64,000 nt of DNA from Candidatus Magnetocorallium paracelense. Its GTDB lineage: Bacteria; Nitrospirota; Thermodesulfovibrionia; Thermodesulfovibrionales; Magnetobacteriaceae. Numbering within the stretch: position 1 is the stretch's first letter; each line of letters begins with the position of its first letter. Position numbers and translations under genes: made by a program. The DNA lies in contig JAREWP010000024.1 in assembly GCA_029001845.1 (NCBI GenBank), forward strand, positions 48,311 through 112,310, given 5' to 3'. Below, piece by piece: positions 53,801 to 60,677 of this stretch. The notes under the pieces are model-generated. The model had not been told where the DNA came from and made no database searches. It was given only the letters and a program-made list of their open reading frames with translations.

Positions 53801-56736
53801 GCAAAGGCTTATTAGGTGTCATTGAATACAATAAAGACATATTCGATAAAGACAGCATAATTCGTATGGCCGGCCATCTCCGAAATGTGATTGAAGAGAT
53901 ACTGGCGAATCCTTACCAAAAAATCCCGGCAATAGCCCTCCTTACAAAGGAAGAGAGACAACAGATACTTATAGAGTGGAACCCTGCCATACCTGCATAT
54001 AATGAAGAGATACTTGTCCACGAAATCTTCGAAAAACTTGCGAAACACTCTCCCGATCGCCCTGCCGTTATAACGGTCGACAAGACTATTACATATGGGG
54101 AAATAAACCGACAGGCCGACAACCTGGCCGGTCACCTCCGAGCCTTGGGAGTACTTCCGGAGACCCCTGTAGGCATGGCCTTACAAAGAGGCGCCAATGC
54201 GATTGTTGCAATCATGGCGATATTAAAATCAGGAGGAACATATGTCCCCCTCGATCCCACTTACCCGAAGGAACGTCTCGCTTATATGATGGAAGACACA
54301 GGGTTGAAGCGGATCGTAACCGACACATCTCATATCTCGATAATAGAAACGATTATTCCCGATAAAACCGCTTTGGTGAATATAGACAAAATAGGAACAC
54401 CATCGACAACATTTCATACACCGATAACACATCCCGATTCAACAGCCTATATCATATACACCTCAGGCTCCACAGGGAGACCCAAAGGCGTCCCGATCTC
54501 CCACAGGGCCCTGACAAATTACTGTAAGGAGATCAAAACTCTTTACTCCCTGACCGACAACGATCGAATACTCCATATGACATCTCTGAACTTCGACGTA
54601 TCGATAGAAGAAATCTTCCCCCCCCTGATCTCTATGGCGACGATTGTAATTCCCGATGCAGAGTTGCCAACCCCCTCTGAGTTGAATGCAATCGCTTTGG
54701 ATAAAAAAGTAACCATAGCAATCATGATCCCGGCCTACTGGGAACAACTTTTAAACTACTGGCGAAATGCACCGGAGGAGACACCAAAAGCGACTCTCAG
54801 GCTCATGAGTATAGGTGGAGATATCATGACTACAGGGATGGTCGATCTATGGCGAAAAAGCATTATGTCCTCAGCGCGAGTACTGAACATCTACGGCCCC
54901 ACAGAGACTACTATCGGAACCACCGTTTATGAAGTACCTGCCATATCGGAGAGAATTCCTCCCTATCGAATCCCTATAGGCCGCCCCTTACCGGGAACAA
55001 CGGCTTACATTGTAGACAGAAATCTGAATTCATGCCCCATAGGCGTACCTGGAGAATTCTGTATCGGAGGAAAGCGTCTTTCCAAAGGCTATATTGGTCG
55101 ACCTGACCTTACATCGGAACGATTTATCCCGGATCCCTTTACCGGGGAAGGGGGTGGCAGATTGTATAAAACAGGCGATCTGGCACGTTATCTTCCCGAT
55201 GGAAATATCGAATTTATCGGGCGAATGGACTATCAGGTAAAAATAAGGGGCCTTCGCATAGAGTTGGGAGAGATAGAGTCGATTCTGTCGGAACATCCAT
55301 TTATCGAAAAAGCGGTCGTTATCGCAATGGAGGATAAAAAGCAGGATAGGCGGATTATCGCCTATATTACCGAAAATAGAGACCATACAACGGAAGGCAA
55401 AGTAAATATCGAAGAACTGAAAAGTTACCTGAAAGAGAGGCTGCCCGAATATATGATCCCCTCATCGATTGCAATAATAGACAAAGTTCCGCTTACATCG
55501 ACAGGGAAACTCGACCGAAAGGCCCTTCCCGCCATAGAGCCGCTCCCTTCGAAAGGAGAGTATATCCCTCCAAAAGACGATGTGGACCGGGAACTGGTCA
55601 ACATCTGGGAGGAGGCTCTGGACAGAAGACCTATCGGCATAAAGGACAATTTCTTCGACCTTGGCGGCCATTCCCTGCTCGCTTTAAAGATAATCTCCCT
55701 GTTAAACGACCGTTTCGGAATAGATGTACCTGTTACAACCCTCTTTCAGACACCCACGATAGAGGGAATGGGAGAATCGGTGCGCAGAGACGACAGGAAG
55801 CAACCATGGTCACCGATCGTACCGATCCGTTTCCACAAATCGAATCAAAATACCTCACTCTATGATTTCAGATGTGAGTGTTCCCTGAGCAAAGAAGTAA
55901 AGAATACCCCGTTCTTCTTTGTCCCCGGAGTAGGAGGTAATTTATTCTACCTTCAAAGTCTTGCAAAATCTCTTGGCGATAATTGTGTACTCTACGGTCT
56001 TCAGACCAAAGGGCTTGACGGGAGATCGGAGCCATACAGAAGCATAGAGGAGATGGCCGCCGATTATATCGAGGCCATAAAGAGAGTCCAACCGGAGGGA
56101 CCCTATTACATGGGAGGACACTCCTTCGGAGGCGCCGTAGCCTTTGAGATGGTTTGCCGGATGGAAAGTAAAGGAGAGGAAATCGCCGCTCTCGCTCTCA
56201 TAGATGCTCTGCCGCCACACGGGATGAGACTTCTAAATTGTAAAGATTGGGATCATGCAATGTGGTTATTCGCATTTGCAAATCAAATAGGAGAGGAACT
56301 GGGTATGGAACTCGATATATCCTATGATACTTTGATTCGTAATGAACCGGACAAACAGATCGAGATAGTGTACGCTCAAATGAAGGAAAAGGGATTGCTC
56401 CCTTCGGATACAGGAATGAGGGAACTGAAGGGACTGATTCAGGTATTTAAGGCCAATAACGAGATAGAGTATACACCGGATTGTAAAGCAAAGGCAGATA
56501 TAACTCTGTATAGAGCCGAGGAGATTCATCCTGCCGTAAAAGACGATAACAGGCTTTCGGAGATATTTAAAAGCTCTGATCTGGAGTGGAAGAGGTATAC
56601 CAAAGGAAAAGCAGTAAATCATATATTACCGGGGGATCATATGAGTATACTGAGGGAGCCGCATGTGAATACATTGGCGAAAGAGATCGTATTAAAGGTA
56701 TTTACAAAAAATCGTCAATCGAAAATCGTCAATTAA
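44839..56736 (+). CDS. Trimodular non-ribosomal peptide synthetase, C-A-T-C-A(MT)-T-C-A-T-TE
   Basis: 3965 residues. Module 1: C (HHIVSDE near 181), A (TSGSTGQPKG near 660), T (LGGHSL, Ser near 1058). Module 2: C (HHIVSDG near 1247), A (near 1729) with an embedded N-methyltransferase about 2040-2290 (FNITGWNSSYDG, EAGCGTG near 2104), T (Ser near 2534). Module 3: C (near 2727), A (near 3207), T (near 3610). The terminal thioesterase has GHSFGG (near 3760) and a late GDHMS His (near 3933). Hand-read specificity residues: A1 D-A-F-L-L-G-A-T-L-K, A2 D-A-F-F-L-G-M-T-F-K, A3 D-V-E-I-S-G-I-I-G-K; A1 and A2 look aliphatic, A3 unclear, possibly basic. The leading C domain suggests N-acylation or an upstream partner. 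GGAG precedes the ATG. No MbtH, phosphopantetheinyl transferase or transporter is adjacent. Confidence 0.93.
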   Translation: MNKRDQLDKRLSKLSLEKKKLLEERLKGKSISGKSSDTIRPRSEKGAPLLSFAQQRLWFLDRFEEASQGYNVTEAYRIQGALDTEILKRCFHEILRRHEVLRTTFTTDDKGNPFQTIHPEIKPFFSIQNIDYTHQDGVEEEIQRIIDREAGERFDLTIGPVLRVTLLTISHEEHVLIVVMHHIVSDEWSIQILHNELSALYEAYSKGQTSPLPDLPIQYADYALWQRDRLTGEIMEKQSAYWKKQLANLPTLDMATDRPRPSKVTYNGAVESLEIPKQPTEALKRVGNETGATLFMTLLAGFGILLSRYTGQDDIVTGSPIANRTRREIAPLIGFFVNTLVLRMDLTGNPTVRELLNRVKRTALDAYANQDTPFERLVEDLQPVRDMSRNPLVQVSFVLQDTRTAGQKLSGLHLEPLPLGNVTVRFDMEFHLREEKGCIRGMIVYNRDLFTGNTIHRMAGHFRNLIEDMVENPDKHLSELKMLSESERHRLVVEMNDTATAYPDVTIHELFESVVNNSPDKVALTCKGETLTYNDLNERANQLVRCLRANGLKPGTPAGLFMDRSIQMVIAILAILKAGGAYVPLSPTYPKKRLSFMIEDSGINLIVTHKDLHLKLDFISESLILRNLDSEQPQIIQSPFRQNESLSTHTSPLSAAYIMYTSGSTGQPKGVTVTHRGVVRLVRETNYADFGPEETLLMFASVSFDASTFELWGALLNHSRLVIFPEDIPSVEELGEFIRKEGVTTLLLTTGLFRQMVKEQEHNLRHVRQLLAGGDVLSSDHAREILKKSNHLKVINAYGPTENTTLTTCYPMESPEEAGKSVSIGKPVANTTVYILDNTLNIVPPGVPGELYTGGDGLARGYHNRPDLTAERFIPDPFGTPGSRLYRTGDMARYLPDGNIEFMGRKDHQVKIRGFRIEPGEIEVLLAEKPVVKDVIVIVKESQAGDKRLVAYVTVKSEELRERPEETINELRDYLSERVPGYMMPYDFVIVDHIPLTPTGKIDRNALPDPEGAKSGQEEAYVAPSTPVERSLTSIWSEILEIDGIGIYDNFFTLGGHSLQATQVMSRISSAFNLNLPLRSLFEAPTIAGLGGMISKQAANREKTEKIYIPDRSAPLPLSFAQERLWFLYHLFPENAFYNMPWAMEIIGSLDRIALERSIREVVRRHEILRTSFFSREGGPVQTADPTLTVEMPVIDLCDLPEESRWEEAKRLISEESEKLFDLERAPLVRATLLRLSEDKHILLLTLHHIVSDGWSMGVMNREISILYRAFSRGEESPLAELSIQYADFALWQRNRLGGKVLESQLDYWKNQLKALPLLELPADRARPAIATYRGAAEPLSISERVTERLKELSFDAGGSLFMTLLSGFMVLMSRYTGREDIVVGSPIANRTRKEIEPLIGFFVNTLVMRGDLRGAPTFREVLGRIKDITLEAYSNQDIPFEHIVEELRPERDTSRNPLVQVMFALQNAPMESISLEGLTLTPAGGAEIMVRFDMECHFFEVDNALQGMIVYNTDLFDRERIRRMAEHYKNLLENICENPGIDLWNYSVMSEAEKERIVLEWNPGESSYPARCMHEIFESCAEKRPEGTALIYGDQTMTYGELNEMANRLAHHLIGLGVKSETVVGVSMERSPELIVALLGILKAGGVYFPIDPSHPRRRRKEMIRDAVPAVIIKERGDDAFESDWEDDEFAPPFIYTDSYTGGESISPESRENPHSPVCPDNTAYINYTSGSTGPPKGIEIPHRGVLRLLFNTDYIELTQKERIIHASNISFDAATFEIWGALLHGGALVILSKEEALDPRTYRDILESKGVTSLFLTTALFNRMSDEIPDIFRGIRNVLFGGEAVDVSRVKSVMEKGPPERLLHMYGPTEGTTFATRYEVSGAGDTIPIGRPISNTTAYVLDKRLNPVPVGIAGELCIGGDGTARGYLNKPDLTAEKFIPNPFDKKPGSRLYRTGDLVRYLSDSNIEFLGRTDRQVKIRGYRIEPGETEARILLSPAVKDTTVTVREDRPGDKRLTAYITLDPQYKISEQEGALLSSDQVSDWEEIFNDHVYTGEREIEDPLFNITGWNSSYDGSPIAVEEMREWANDIISQVLELKPQRVLEAGCGTGMLLLKIAPHCESYEGWDISEVSLDYIRRQISDHGETFSHVELAKRMAHELDQVKENSLDAVILSSVVQYFPDMDYLVKVIQGSVRAVKPGGFIILADLRNYRLMRAFHTSVEIYRAGPGESVKELKNRIGGRIVGERELFVDPSLFTALKERMEEISHVRIRLQRGGAWNEMTKFRYTAILHISQTGETGNVSHTIDGEGLSVGEIREIVKGNRDACICIKNLVNGRVMEDVASERIVYGQDGPDHVTELRKRVNTNKAGIDPEEVYRICEADSYIADISWSDRGPEYMDVVLVKRDSTEEYVCIPSAAAMKSADIKPPDRFGNHPVLSKWIPRLTEDLKRSLKEVLPDFMVPVSYVVVDEMPLTPTGKIDRNSLPIPEILGTKEAYVSPRTSVEETLADIWFKTLGVEEIGIHDNFFSLGGHSLLATRIISEIREEFSIEIPVRYIFEFPTIEVLAREIEAITGKTGLAQIPPVASANREIGDIPLSFAQERLWFLDRFDGPNSNYNVPMALRLTGNLHITALEQTTNEIVRRHEVLRTTFAQKAGDPIQIIWDSLRIPLPVIDLTGLSEEERGDEVKRWTRKEALTPFDLSKGPLLRTTLLHLSNEEHILLMTMHHIVSDGWSMGILNREIFDLYKAFSMGVGSPLPKLPLQYADFAIWQRNRLSGKELDRQLNYWKNKLTGISPVIELPTDRPRPPIQTYRGGIEWFFLESTILNRLNKLSGQAGTSLFMTLMAAFSVLLYRYSDQEDICLGSPIANRNVKEIEPLIGFFVNTLVFRNNLSGNPSFTEILGRVKQTCLDAYAHQDLPFEKLVEALQPERSQSHNPLFQVMFALHNAPLGEFKLPGLKIRPVEMEKVTEIFDLTLSFIEQDTERGKGLLGVIEYNKDIFDKDSIIRMAGHLRNVIEEILANPYQKIPAIALLTKEERQQILIEWNPAIPAYNEEILVHEIFEKLAKHSPDRPAVITVDKTITYGEINRQADNLAGHLRALGVLPETPVGMALQRGANAIVAIMAILKSGGTYVPLDPTYPKERLAYMMEDTGLKRIVTDTSHISIIETIIPDKTALVNIDKIGTPSTTFHTPITHPDSTAYIIYTSGSTGRPKGVPISHRALTNYCKEIKTLYSLTDNDRILHMTSLNFDVSIEEIFPPLISMATIVIPDAELPTPSELNAIALDKKVTIAIMIPAYWEQLLNYWRNAPEETPKATLRLMSIGGDIMTTGMVDLWRKSIMSSARVLNIYGPTETTIGTTVYEVPAISERIPPYRIPIGRPLPGTTAYIVDRNLNSCPIGVPGEFCIGGKRLSKGYIGRPDLTSERFIPDPFTGEGGGRLYKTGDLARYLPDGNIEFIGRMDYQVKIRGLRIELGEIESILSEHPFIEKAVVIAMEDKKQDRRIIAYITENRDHTTEGKVNIEELKSYLKERLPEYMIPSSIAIIDKVPLTSTGKLDRKALPAIEPLPSKGEYIPPKDDVDRELVNIWEEALDRRPIGIKDNFFDLGGHSLLALKIISLLNDRFGIDVPVTTLFQTPTIEGMGESVRRDDRKQPWSPIVPIRFHKSNQNTSLYDFRCECSLSKEVKNTPFFFVPGVGGNLFYLQSLAKSLGDNCVLYGLQTKGLDGRSEPYRSIEEMAADYIEAIKRVQPEGPYYMGGHSFGGAVAFEMVCRMESKGEEIAALALIDALPPHGMRLLNCKDWDHAMWLFAFANQIGEELGMELDISYDTLIRNEPDKQIEIVYAQMKEKGLLPSDTGMRELKGLIQVFKANNEIEYTPDCKAKADITLYRAEEIHPAVKDDNRLSEIFKSSDLEWKRYTKGKAVNHILPGDHMSILREPHVNTLAKEIVLKVFTKNRQSKIVN

Positions 56737-56864
56737 AACAGGCCCTTAGGGAACCTATATCGACAATTTTTTGTAAAAATAACGCAAAGGCGAAAGAGGC
56801 GAAAACGCAGAGAAAAGATTAAAAAACTTTGTATCTTTGCCTCCCTGTGTGAGTTATTTTTCTC

Positions 56865-56916
56865 TTACTCCCTCTCCCCCTTTGAAGGGGGAGAGGGCTG
56901 GGGTGAGGGGGTGCGG
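56865..56916. repeat. 52-bp inverted repeat, right copy flanking the NRPS gene
   Basis: Reverse complement of 44714-44765 with one mismatch. The adjoining text to about 56955 still resembles the outer half of the left copy. The two copies point towards each other across the 11.9 kb gene. Confidence 0.85.
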
Positions 56917-57022
56917 CATGGTACTCTAAAGGCTACAGTATCACCCTCACCTCACCACGCATATCACAACCTAAAAGTGTAATTTAAACAATTTAAATAC
57001 ATGCAATAAGCAATATATCGCT

Positions 57023-57056
57023 GCAAATTTTTAGAAGCACCCTTCTAAAAATTTGC
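57023..57056. repeat. Perfect 15-bp stem-loop upstream of the integrase remnant
   Basis: GCAAATTTTTAGAAG and CTTCTAAAAATTTGC pair exactly around CACC. It is AT-rich and lies about 90 bp upstream of the integrase start. It might terminate leftover NRPS transcription or mark an old junction. Confidence 0.7.
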
Positions 57057-57147
57057 AAACTTATTCTAAAAATACGAGAATTCTTATCCTATTTACTTTT
57101 CCGGTATTTTGTGCTATCATAAATAATTGAAGATCACTTTAAAGTAC

Positions 57148-57984
57148 ATGCTGCAGATTCCGGAATATATTTCAGGCCAATTCAATAATGTGTTAAGACA
57201 ACGGGCAATCCCTGAGTCCTCCCATATTTATTACAGAAAATGGCTTCGATATTTTCTTGATTTTTGCGAAAAATATCCTCCTCCCGAGGAGAAATCGGAG
57301 CAGGTTCGCTTATTCATCGAGAAGCTGAAGTCCAAAAAACAAACCCGGCAGCAGTGTACTCAGGCCGCGCATGCAATTTCTCTATTTTTCGAATCACAAC
57401 AAATGAAAACTCCTACGCCTTCGGGAGCTATTAACATACAAAAAACACCTGACTCTCCGGAGTTCGTACCCCCCAAAGCACGAAATACAAATGACACAGC
57501 AGGAGACATTGAGCCGGCAGTCGTGTCGGCAACGACCATTGCAGAGCCTCTCTCCACATTTGGATCTTCAGGTGGAAAGCGTTATAACGAATGGCGCTGT
57601 CTGGAAAAATCGAAATCACCGGCTTGGGACCAGGCTATAGAAAAACTCGCAGCAGAAATCAAGATCAGGCACTATTCCCGAAAAACACTCAAAGCATAAG
57701 GGGATTAGGGACGTAAATTTCAATAAGAATACAGACGATATCATTTGCATGAATCGAAGGCCCAGGAGGCTTTGAAAATAGCCGTAAGACGCGCAAAACT
57801 CACTAAGCGAGTCAAATCGCATACTTTTCGGCACAGTTTTGCCACACATCTTTTACAGGCTAATTATGATATTCGGACTATCCAGACAATGCTGGGCCAT
57901 GCCGATGTGAGAACAACAATGATTTATACGCATTGTGTACCGAGCAAAACAGCTAAAGAAGCGAAAAGCCCGATGGACTTCTGA
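57148..57984 (+). pseudogene. Integron integrase (IntI-like tyrosine recombinase) with internal deletion
   Basis: The N-terminal part (ATG 57148 to stop 57699; a TTG at 57127 is also in frame) is the SAM-like domain of integron integrases: RAIPESSHIYYRKWLRYFLDFCEKY, QTRQQCTQAAHAISLF and WDQAIEKLAAEIKIRHYSRKTLKA. A stop follows. From about 57727 the text resumes at [10 protein letters not shown], then [22 protein letters not shown] and [14 protein letters not shown], ending SPMDF, the normal C-terminus. About 190-200 residues containing the first catalytic Arg, the Lys and the IntI-specific patch are missing. The His/Arg/His/Tyr block survives. The protein cannot be active. It runs in the same direction as the cassettes. 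Confidence 0.85.
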
Positions 57985-58029
57985 CTCTTTGGCATGTTTT
58001 TTGCTTTTATAGATAATACCACTTTTACT

Positions 58030-58072
58030 GCTATTATCTGGACGATTCCGTCCAGATAATAGCTTGTTAGAT
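58030..58072 (+). other. attI-like or first cassette junction: perfect hairpin plus GTTAGAT core
   Basis: GCTATTATCTGGACG-attc-CGTCCAGATAATAGC is a perfect 15-bp stem (58030-58063). It is followed directly by TTGTTAGATG, whose GTTAGAT (58066-58072) fits the GTTRRRY recombination core of integron sites. It lies 46 bp after the integrase end, where attI is expected in integrons with co-directional integrase. The site type is inferred. Confidence 0.5.
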
Positions 58073-58123
58073 GTCAGGATTTTCTCGCATTAAACAAAAC
58101 TGGAAGAAACGGAGAATAAATTC

Positions 58124-58414
58124 ATGAATGACGAACAGAAAGTAACAAAATGGTTGAAAGAGAACACAGAATTATCCTGGACGAGAGTAGGTGGAGATGA
58201 GCCTCCTGTAAAACTGGATAGACTTTATATTAACCGAAGCGAAGGTTATGAGATTAGAGATTTTATATTGAAATACTATAAAGAGTGCAATTTAAAACAT
58301 AAGTCAAATAACTATGAAATTACACTAAAGAAGATCATGGAATATAAAAGTGGAGAAAAAGTCAAAACTCAAGAACTGATCGATCATTTGAAAAGCAAAC
58401 TTAATAAGTCATAA
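58124..58414 (+). CDS. Cassette 1: 96-residue protein of unknown function
   Basis: 96 residues, hydrophilic, with mixed helix and strand character (VTKWLKENTELSWTRVGGDEPPVKLDRLYI). No signal, membrane segment or known motif. A GGAG ribosome binding site precedes the ATG. It is enclosed by the attI-like junction (58030-58072) and the attC-like palindrome at 58458-58528, so it has the size and layout of a single-gene integron cassette. Function not recognised. Confidence 0.65.
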   Translation: MNDEQKVTKWLKENTELSWTRVGGDEPPVKLDRLYINRSEGYEIRDFILKYYKECNLKHKSNNYEITLKKIMEYKSGEKVKTQELIDHLKSKLNKS

Positions 58415-58457
58415 AGCTACTTTAGTAGCATTATACTGAATACAAGATGGAAATTCT

Positions 58458-58528
58458 CTTAACAAAAGTTTCAACCTCACGTTTTTCGCCGCTACGCTCT
58501 GAAAAACAGGTTACACTAGCGTTTTAGC
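58458..58528 (+). repeat. Candidate attC site (decayed), end of cassette 1
   Basis: Starts CTTAAC and ends GCGTTTTAGC. Its inner arms AACCTcacGTTTTTC and GAAAAACaGGTT pair with bulges around GCCGCTACGCTCT. It begins 44 bp after the 96-residue gene. The architecture suits attC, but the outer cores are poor matches, so it is less certain than the next two. Confidence 0.45.
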
Positions 58529-58564
58529 TTAAAAGTTTTAATATTTTTTACATAGGAGGCATAT

Positions 58565-59467
58565 ATGGAGCGCCATAGGGAACCTTATAGAGTTGTTCGA
58601 CCAATGCTTGGATCGTTTCAGGTGCAAATTCCTATTTATGATCGTATCACTCCCGATATGGTGTTTTTTTATAGAGATTTAGTTCTATCTACATTTAATG
58701 ATGCAACTTATGAGCTATTAGATAAGAAGACTATCTTTGACAGACCAATTAAGCCGCATAGCATCATTTCTAACGTTAAGTTTGGAAGTATTGAATTTGA
58801 AGTAATTTATCAGGCTATAAATTCCATACCTTGGCATGAAATGGTAAACTGCGCACAAGAAGGCATGAGCATTGGGTTGCATTATTTGAAAGAGATAGGT
58901 TCAGTTGCAGGTGGCATAATAGCATTGAAATCTGTCGGAAGCTGGATCAAGCAAAGGGCAAAGAAAGAGGTCAAAAATATCCCATCACCAGAAGGCGACG
59001 TCAATGTTAACCAAACATCGCAACTCAAAGTGGATAAGGATGCTTTGTCAGGAAGTTCTAAAAGTCAACATCTTTTAGCAATGCTTTATCATCATAAAGA
59101 GCCAAGATGTATAGGTACAATTGTTTCAAGTACTGAAGCTTTAAATGAATTATTCTTTATTCCTAAAGAAAAAAACAAGCGCTTCAAAGGACTTGGCGGT
59201 CATGTAATAATAAGAGATTTAAATCTATATATAAATGGAATTGAGAGCATGTCACAAATTAATGAAGGTGATGTTTTTTTTATAAACAATTTTTCATCGC
59301 TTGGTTTGCAGGAATCAACCGATGAAAATACCCTATATTCTTCAGCCTATTCACCTGATGCAGATATAGAAATATTGTCAGTTCGGCTTGAATCACACGA
59401 AATCCCTATTACAAAAGAACCAAAACATGGACATAGAATTGATGCCGACGATTTAGATGATATATGA
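58565..59467 (+). CDS. Cassette 2 gene A: 300-residue protein of unknown function
   Basis: 300 residues, not recognised. A central glycine-rich hydrophobic stretch (about 107-128, LKEIGSVAGGIIALKSVGSWI) could be a membrane or amphipathic helix. A highly charged linker (QRAKKEVKN) follows, and then a C-terminal beta-rich half (GHVIIRDLNLYINGI, INEGDVFFINNF). Strong AGGAGG ribosome binding site. The next gene starts 13 nt after its stop. The base composition is AT-rich. Placement between attC-like sites argues for a horizontally acquired cassette. Confidence 0.65.
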   Translation: MERHREPYRVVRPMLGSFQVQIPIYDRITPDMVFFYRDLVLSTFNDATYELLDKKTIFDRPIKPHSIISNVKFGSIEFEVIYQAINSIPWHEMVNCAQEGMSIGLHYLKEIGSVAGGIIALKSVGSWIKQRAKKEVKNIPSPEGDVNVNQTSQLKVDKDALSGSSKSQHLLAMLYHHKEPRCIGTIVSSTEALNELFFIPKEKNKRFKGLGGHVIIRDLNLYINGIESMSQINEGDVFFINNFSSLGLQESTDENTLYSSAYSPDADIEILSVRLESHEIPITKEPKHGHRIDADDLDDI

Positions 59468-59480
59468 ATAGGAGACGAAA

Positions 59481-59786
59481 ATGGACAAAAAAATAATAGT
59501 AGAGATCGAAGTAAGAAATAGGAGGGATTGGCCTGTTTCTAAAATAATCCCGAGAGGTAGAATTATTGAGGTTGCTGACCCCACCTCTACAGCTCAACAT
59601 GCAATGGTTGTACGAGACTATGTAGTGACAATACCACCGAATAAGACTGTTACAGTTTATGTTGAGGCAATGTGTTTTATCAAAAGAAAAAGCTGGCCAC
59701 ACGGAGAGGCTGGAAATATTACTCCTTATTCTTTCCAAGGTGCTTCTATTGATCAGAATGATTTGTGGAATCAGTTGGGTTATTGA
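59481..59786 (+). CDS. Cassette 2 gene B: 101-residue protein of unknown function
   Basis: 101 residues with a beta-rich pattern (KKIIVEIEVRNRRDWPVSKIIPRGRIIEV, DYVVTIPPNKTVTVYVEAMCF). No signal, membrane segment or known motif. An AGGAG ribosome binding site precedes the ATG and the gene is 13 nt downstream of cassette gene A, so the two form a pair. The attC-like site begins 10 bp after its stop. A two-gene cassette of this kind could be an effector with its partner, but nothing in either sequence shows an activity. Confidence 0.62.
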   Translation: MDKKIIVEIEVRNRRDWPVSKIIPRGRIIEVADPTSTAQHAMVVRDYVVTIPPNKTVTVYVEAMCFIKRKSWPHGEAGNITPYSFQGASIDQNDLWNQLGY

Positions 59787-59796
59787 TATTTTTTTC

Positions 59797-59845
59797 GGCT
59801 AACAAAAACATGCACCTGACAAAGCAGGTGATGTTTACGTTAGCA
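59797..59845 (+). repeat. attC site, end of cassette 2
   Basis: GGCTAACAAAAACATGCACC.. and ..CAGGTGATGTTTACGTTAGC form an imperfect palindrome around ACAAAG. The inner stem CATGCACCTG pairs with CAGGTG-ATG leaving one extrahelical base, the feature integron integrases read in folded single-stranded attC. Outer elements CTAAC and GTTAG correspond to R'' and R'. It starts 10 bp after the preceding stop. Confidence 0.7.
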
Positions 59846-60078
59846 GAGGAAGAGCTGAGCATATGGCAATCAATTCGCCTTTGTTTCAAAGTTCGATGGA
59901 GCTGTTTTAGATACAGTTGCGACCGCTCGGATACGACAGCAACGAATGCTATGGTTCGCAAAGATCAATGCGAAAGCTGCAACCTCAATAAAACGGCCAC
60001 ATTGGCGACTGTAGCGCCGCATTTCAAGCGGTGGATTTTTTTTATTTTCAGTTCATATGGAGATAGGAGTTAATAAAT

Positions 60079-60666
60079 ATGTGTCAGAGTCAAACTAATA
60101 CACCGAAATGGTGGAAGGTTATAGCATCCTCTTTGACGATTGGATTTGGGGTTGGCTGGTTGACGGGTCTGTCGGCATCTGCAGTTTTAAGTACAGTACT
60201 TTCTAGCATGCTCGCAATTATCTCAGGTGCCGTAGCGACGTTCGCAGTGGCAAAGCGCAAGTCAGCAGTGAGCATTGATTCAGGACTTGTACCCATTGCG
60301 GCGCTCGTATTGGGAATTACGATCGGTTCATCTTTTGGGATCGTTGTACGTACCCATCAGTGGCTCGAGCCTACAATCGAGCAACAAGTTGCTCGCTGGT
60401 CTGCCACTGAGCTCTCCCAAAAGGCTATAGCTCAACGACTCTTGGATCAAGAAGTTCCCGTATCAGGCAAGGTATCTACTCCTTCCTTTAAGTCCGGCGT
60501 ATTGTTCAGCCTTCCAGCAGATGAATGCGCACGACTGCAAGCTGCGACAAACGATCGGTTGAATGCAATGATGAGTGGTTCTACACAAGAGGAAGTGCGA
60601 CGAGCTGCCGCTTCTGCCCCTGATCCAGAAGCGTTGCGCCTCTGGGTAAACCGAATTTGCAAATAA
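60079..60666 (+). CDS. Cassette 3 gene A: membrane protein of unknown function
   Basis: 195 residues. Three hydrophobic stretches are visible: about 15-32 (IASSLTIGFGVGWLTGLS), 33-58 (a small-residue-rich AVLSTVLSSMLAIISGAVATFAVA) and 71-92 (VPIAALVLGITIGSSFGIVV). The soluble C-terminal half contains charged helices and ends CK. GG- and SG-rich helices resemble pore- or oligomer-forming segments, though that is only a resemblance. AGGAG precedes the ATG. It is followed 11 nt later by the trypsin-like protease gene. GC content is visibly higher than in the neighbouring cassettes. Confidence 0.62.
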   Translation: MCQSQTNTPKWWKVIASSLTIGFGVGWLTGLSASAVLSTVLSSMLAIISGAVATFAVAKRKSAVSIDSGLVPIAALVLGITIGSSFGIVVRTHQWLEPTIEQQVARWSATELSQKAIAQRLLDQEVPVSGKVSTPSFKSGVLFSLPADECARLQAATNDRLNAMMSGSTQEEVRRAAASAPDPEALRLWVNRICK

Positions 60667-60677
60667 AGGAGTAAGTG

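Larger units (their letters stand above)
56737..57147. other. Intergenic region after the NRPS gene, repeats only
   Basis: Holds AGGCCCTTAGGG (56740-56751) with ATCGACAA and AACGCAAAGG text matching the composite repeat at 13358-13550; the 52-bp inverted repeat at 56865-56916; and a perfect 15-bp stem-loop at 57023-57056. The NRPS C-terminus itself (KNRQSKIVN) is encoded by a TCGTCAATCGAAAATCGTCA-type repeat, similar to text near 14760. A possible TTTACT/TATCAT promoter (about 57090-57120) precedes the integrase remnant. No gene is seen. Confidence 0.6.

Noticed and set aside
59765..60073. A 102-codon plus-strand frame between cassettes 2 and 3
   Set aside because: It begins inside the preceding gene, runs through the attC palindrome and has no ribosome binding site or recognisable domain.
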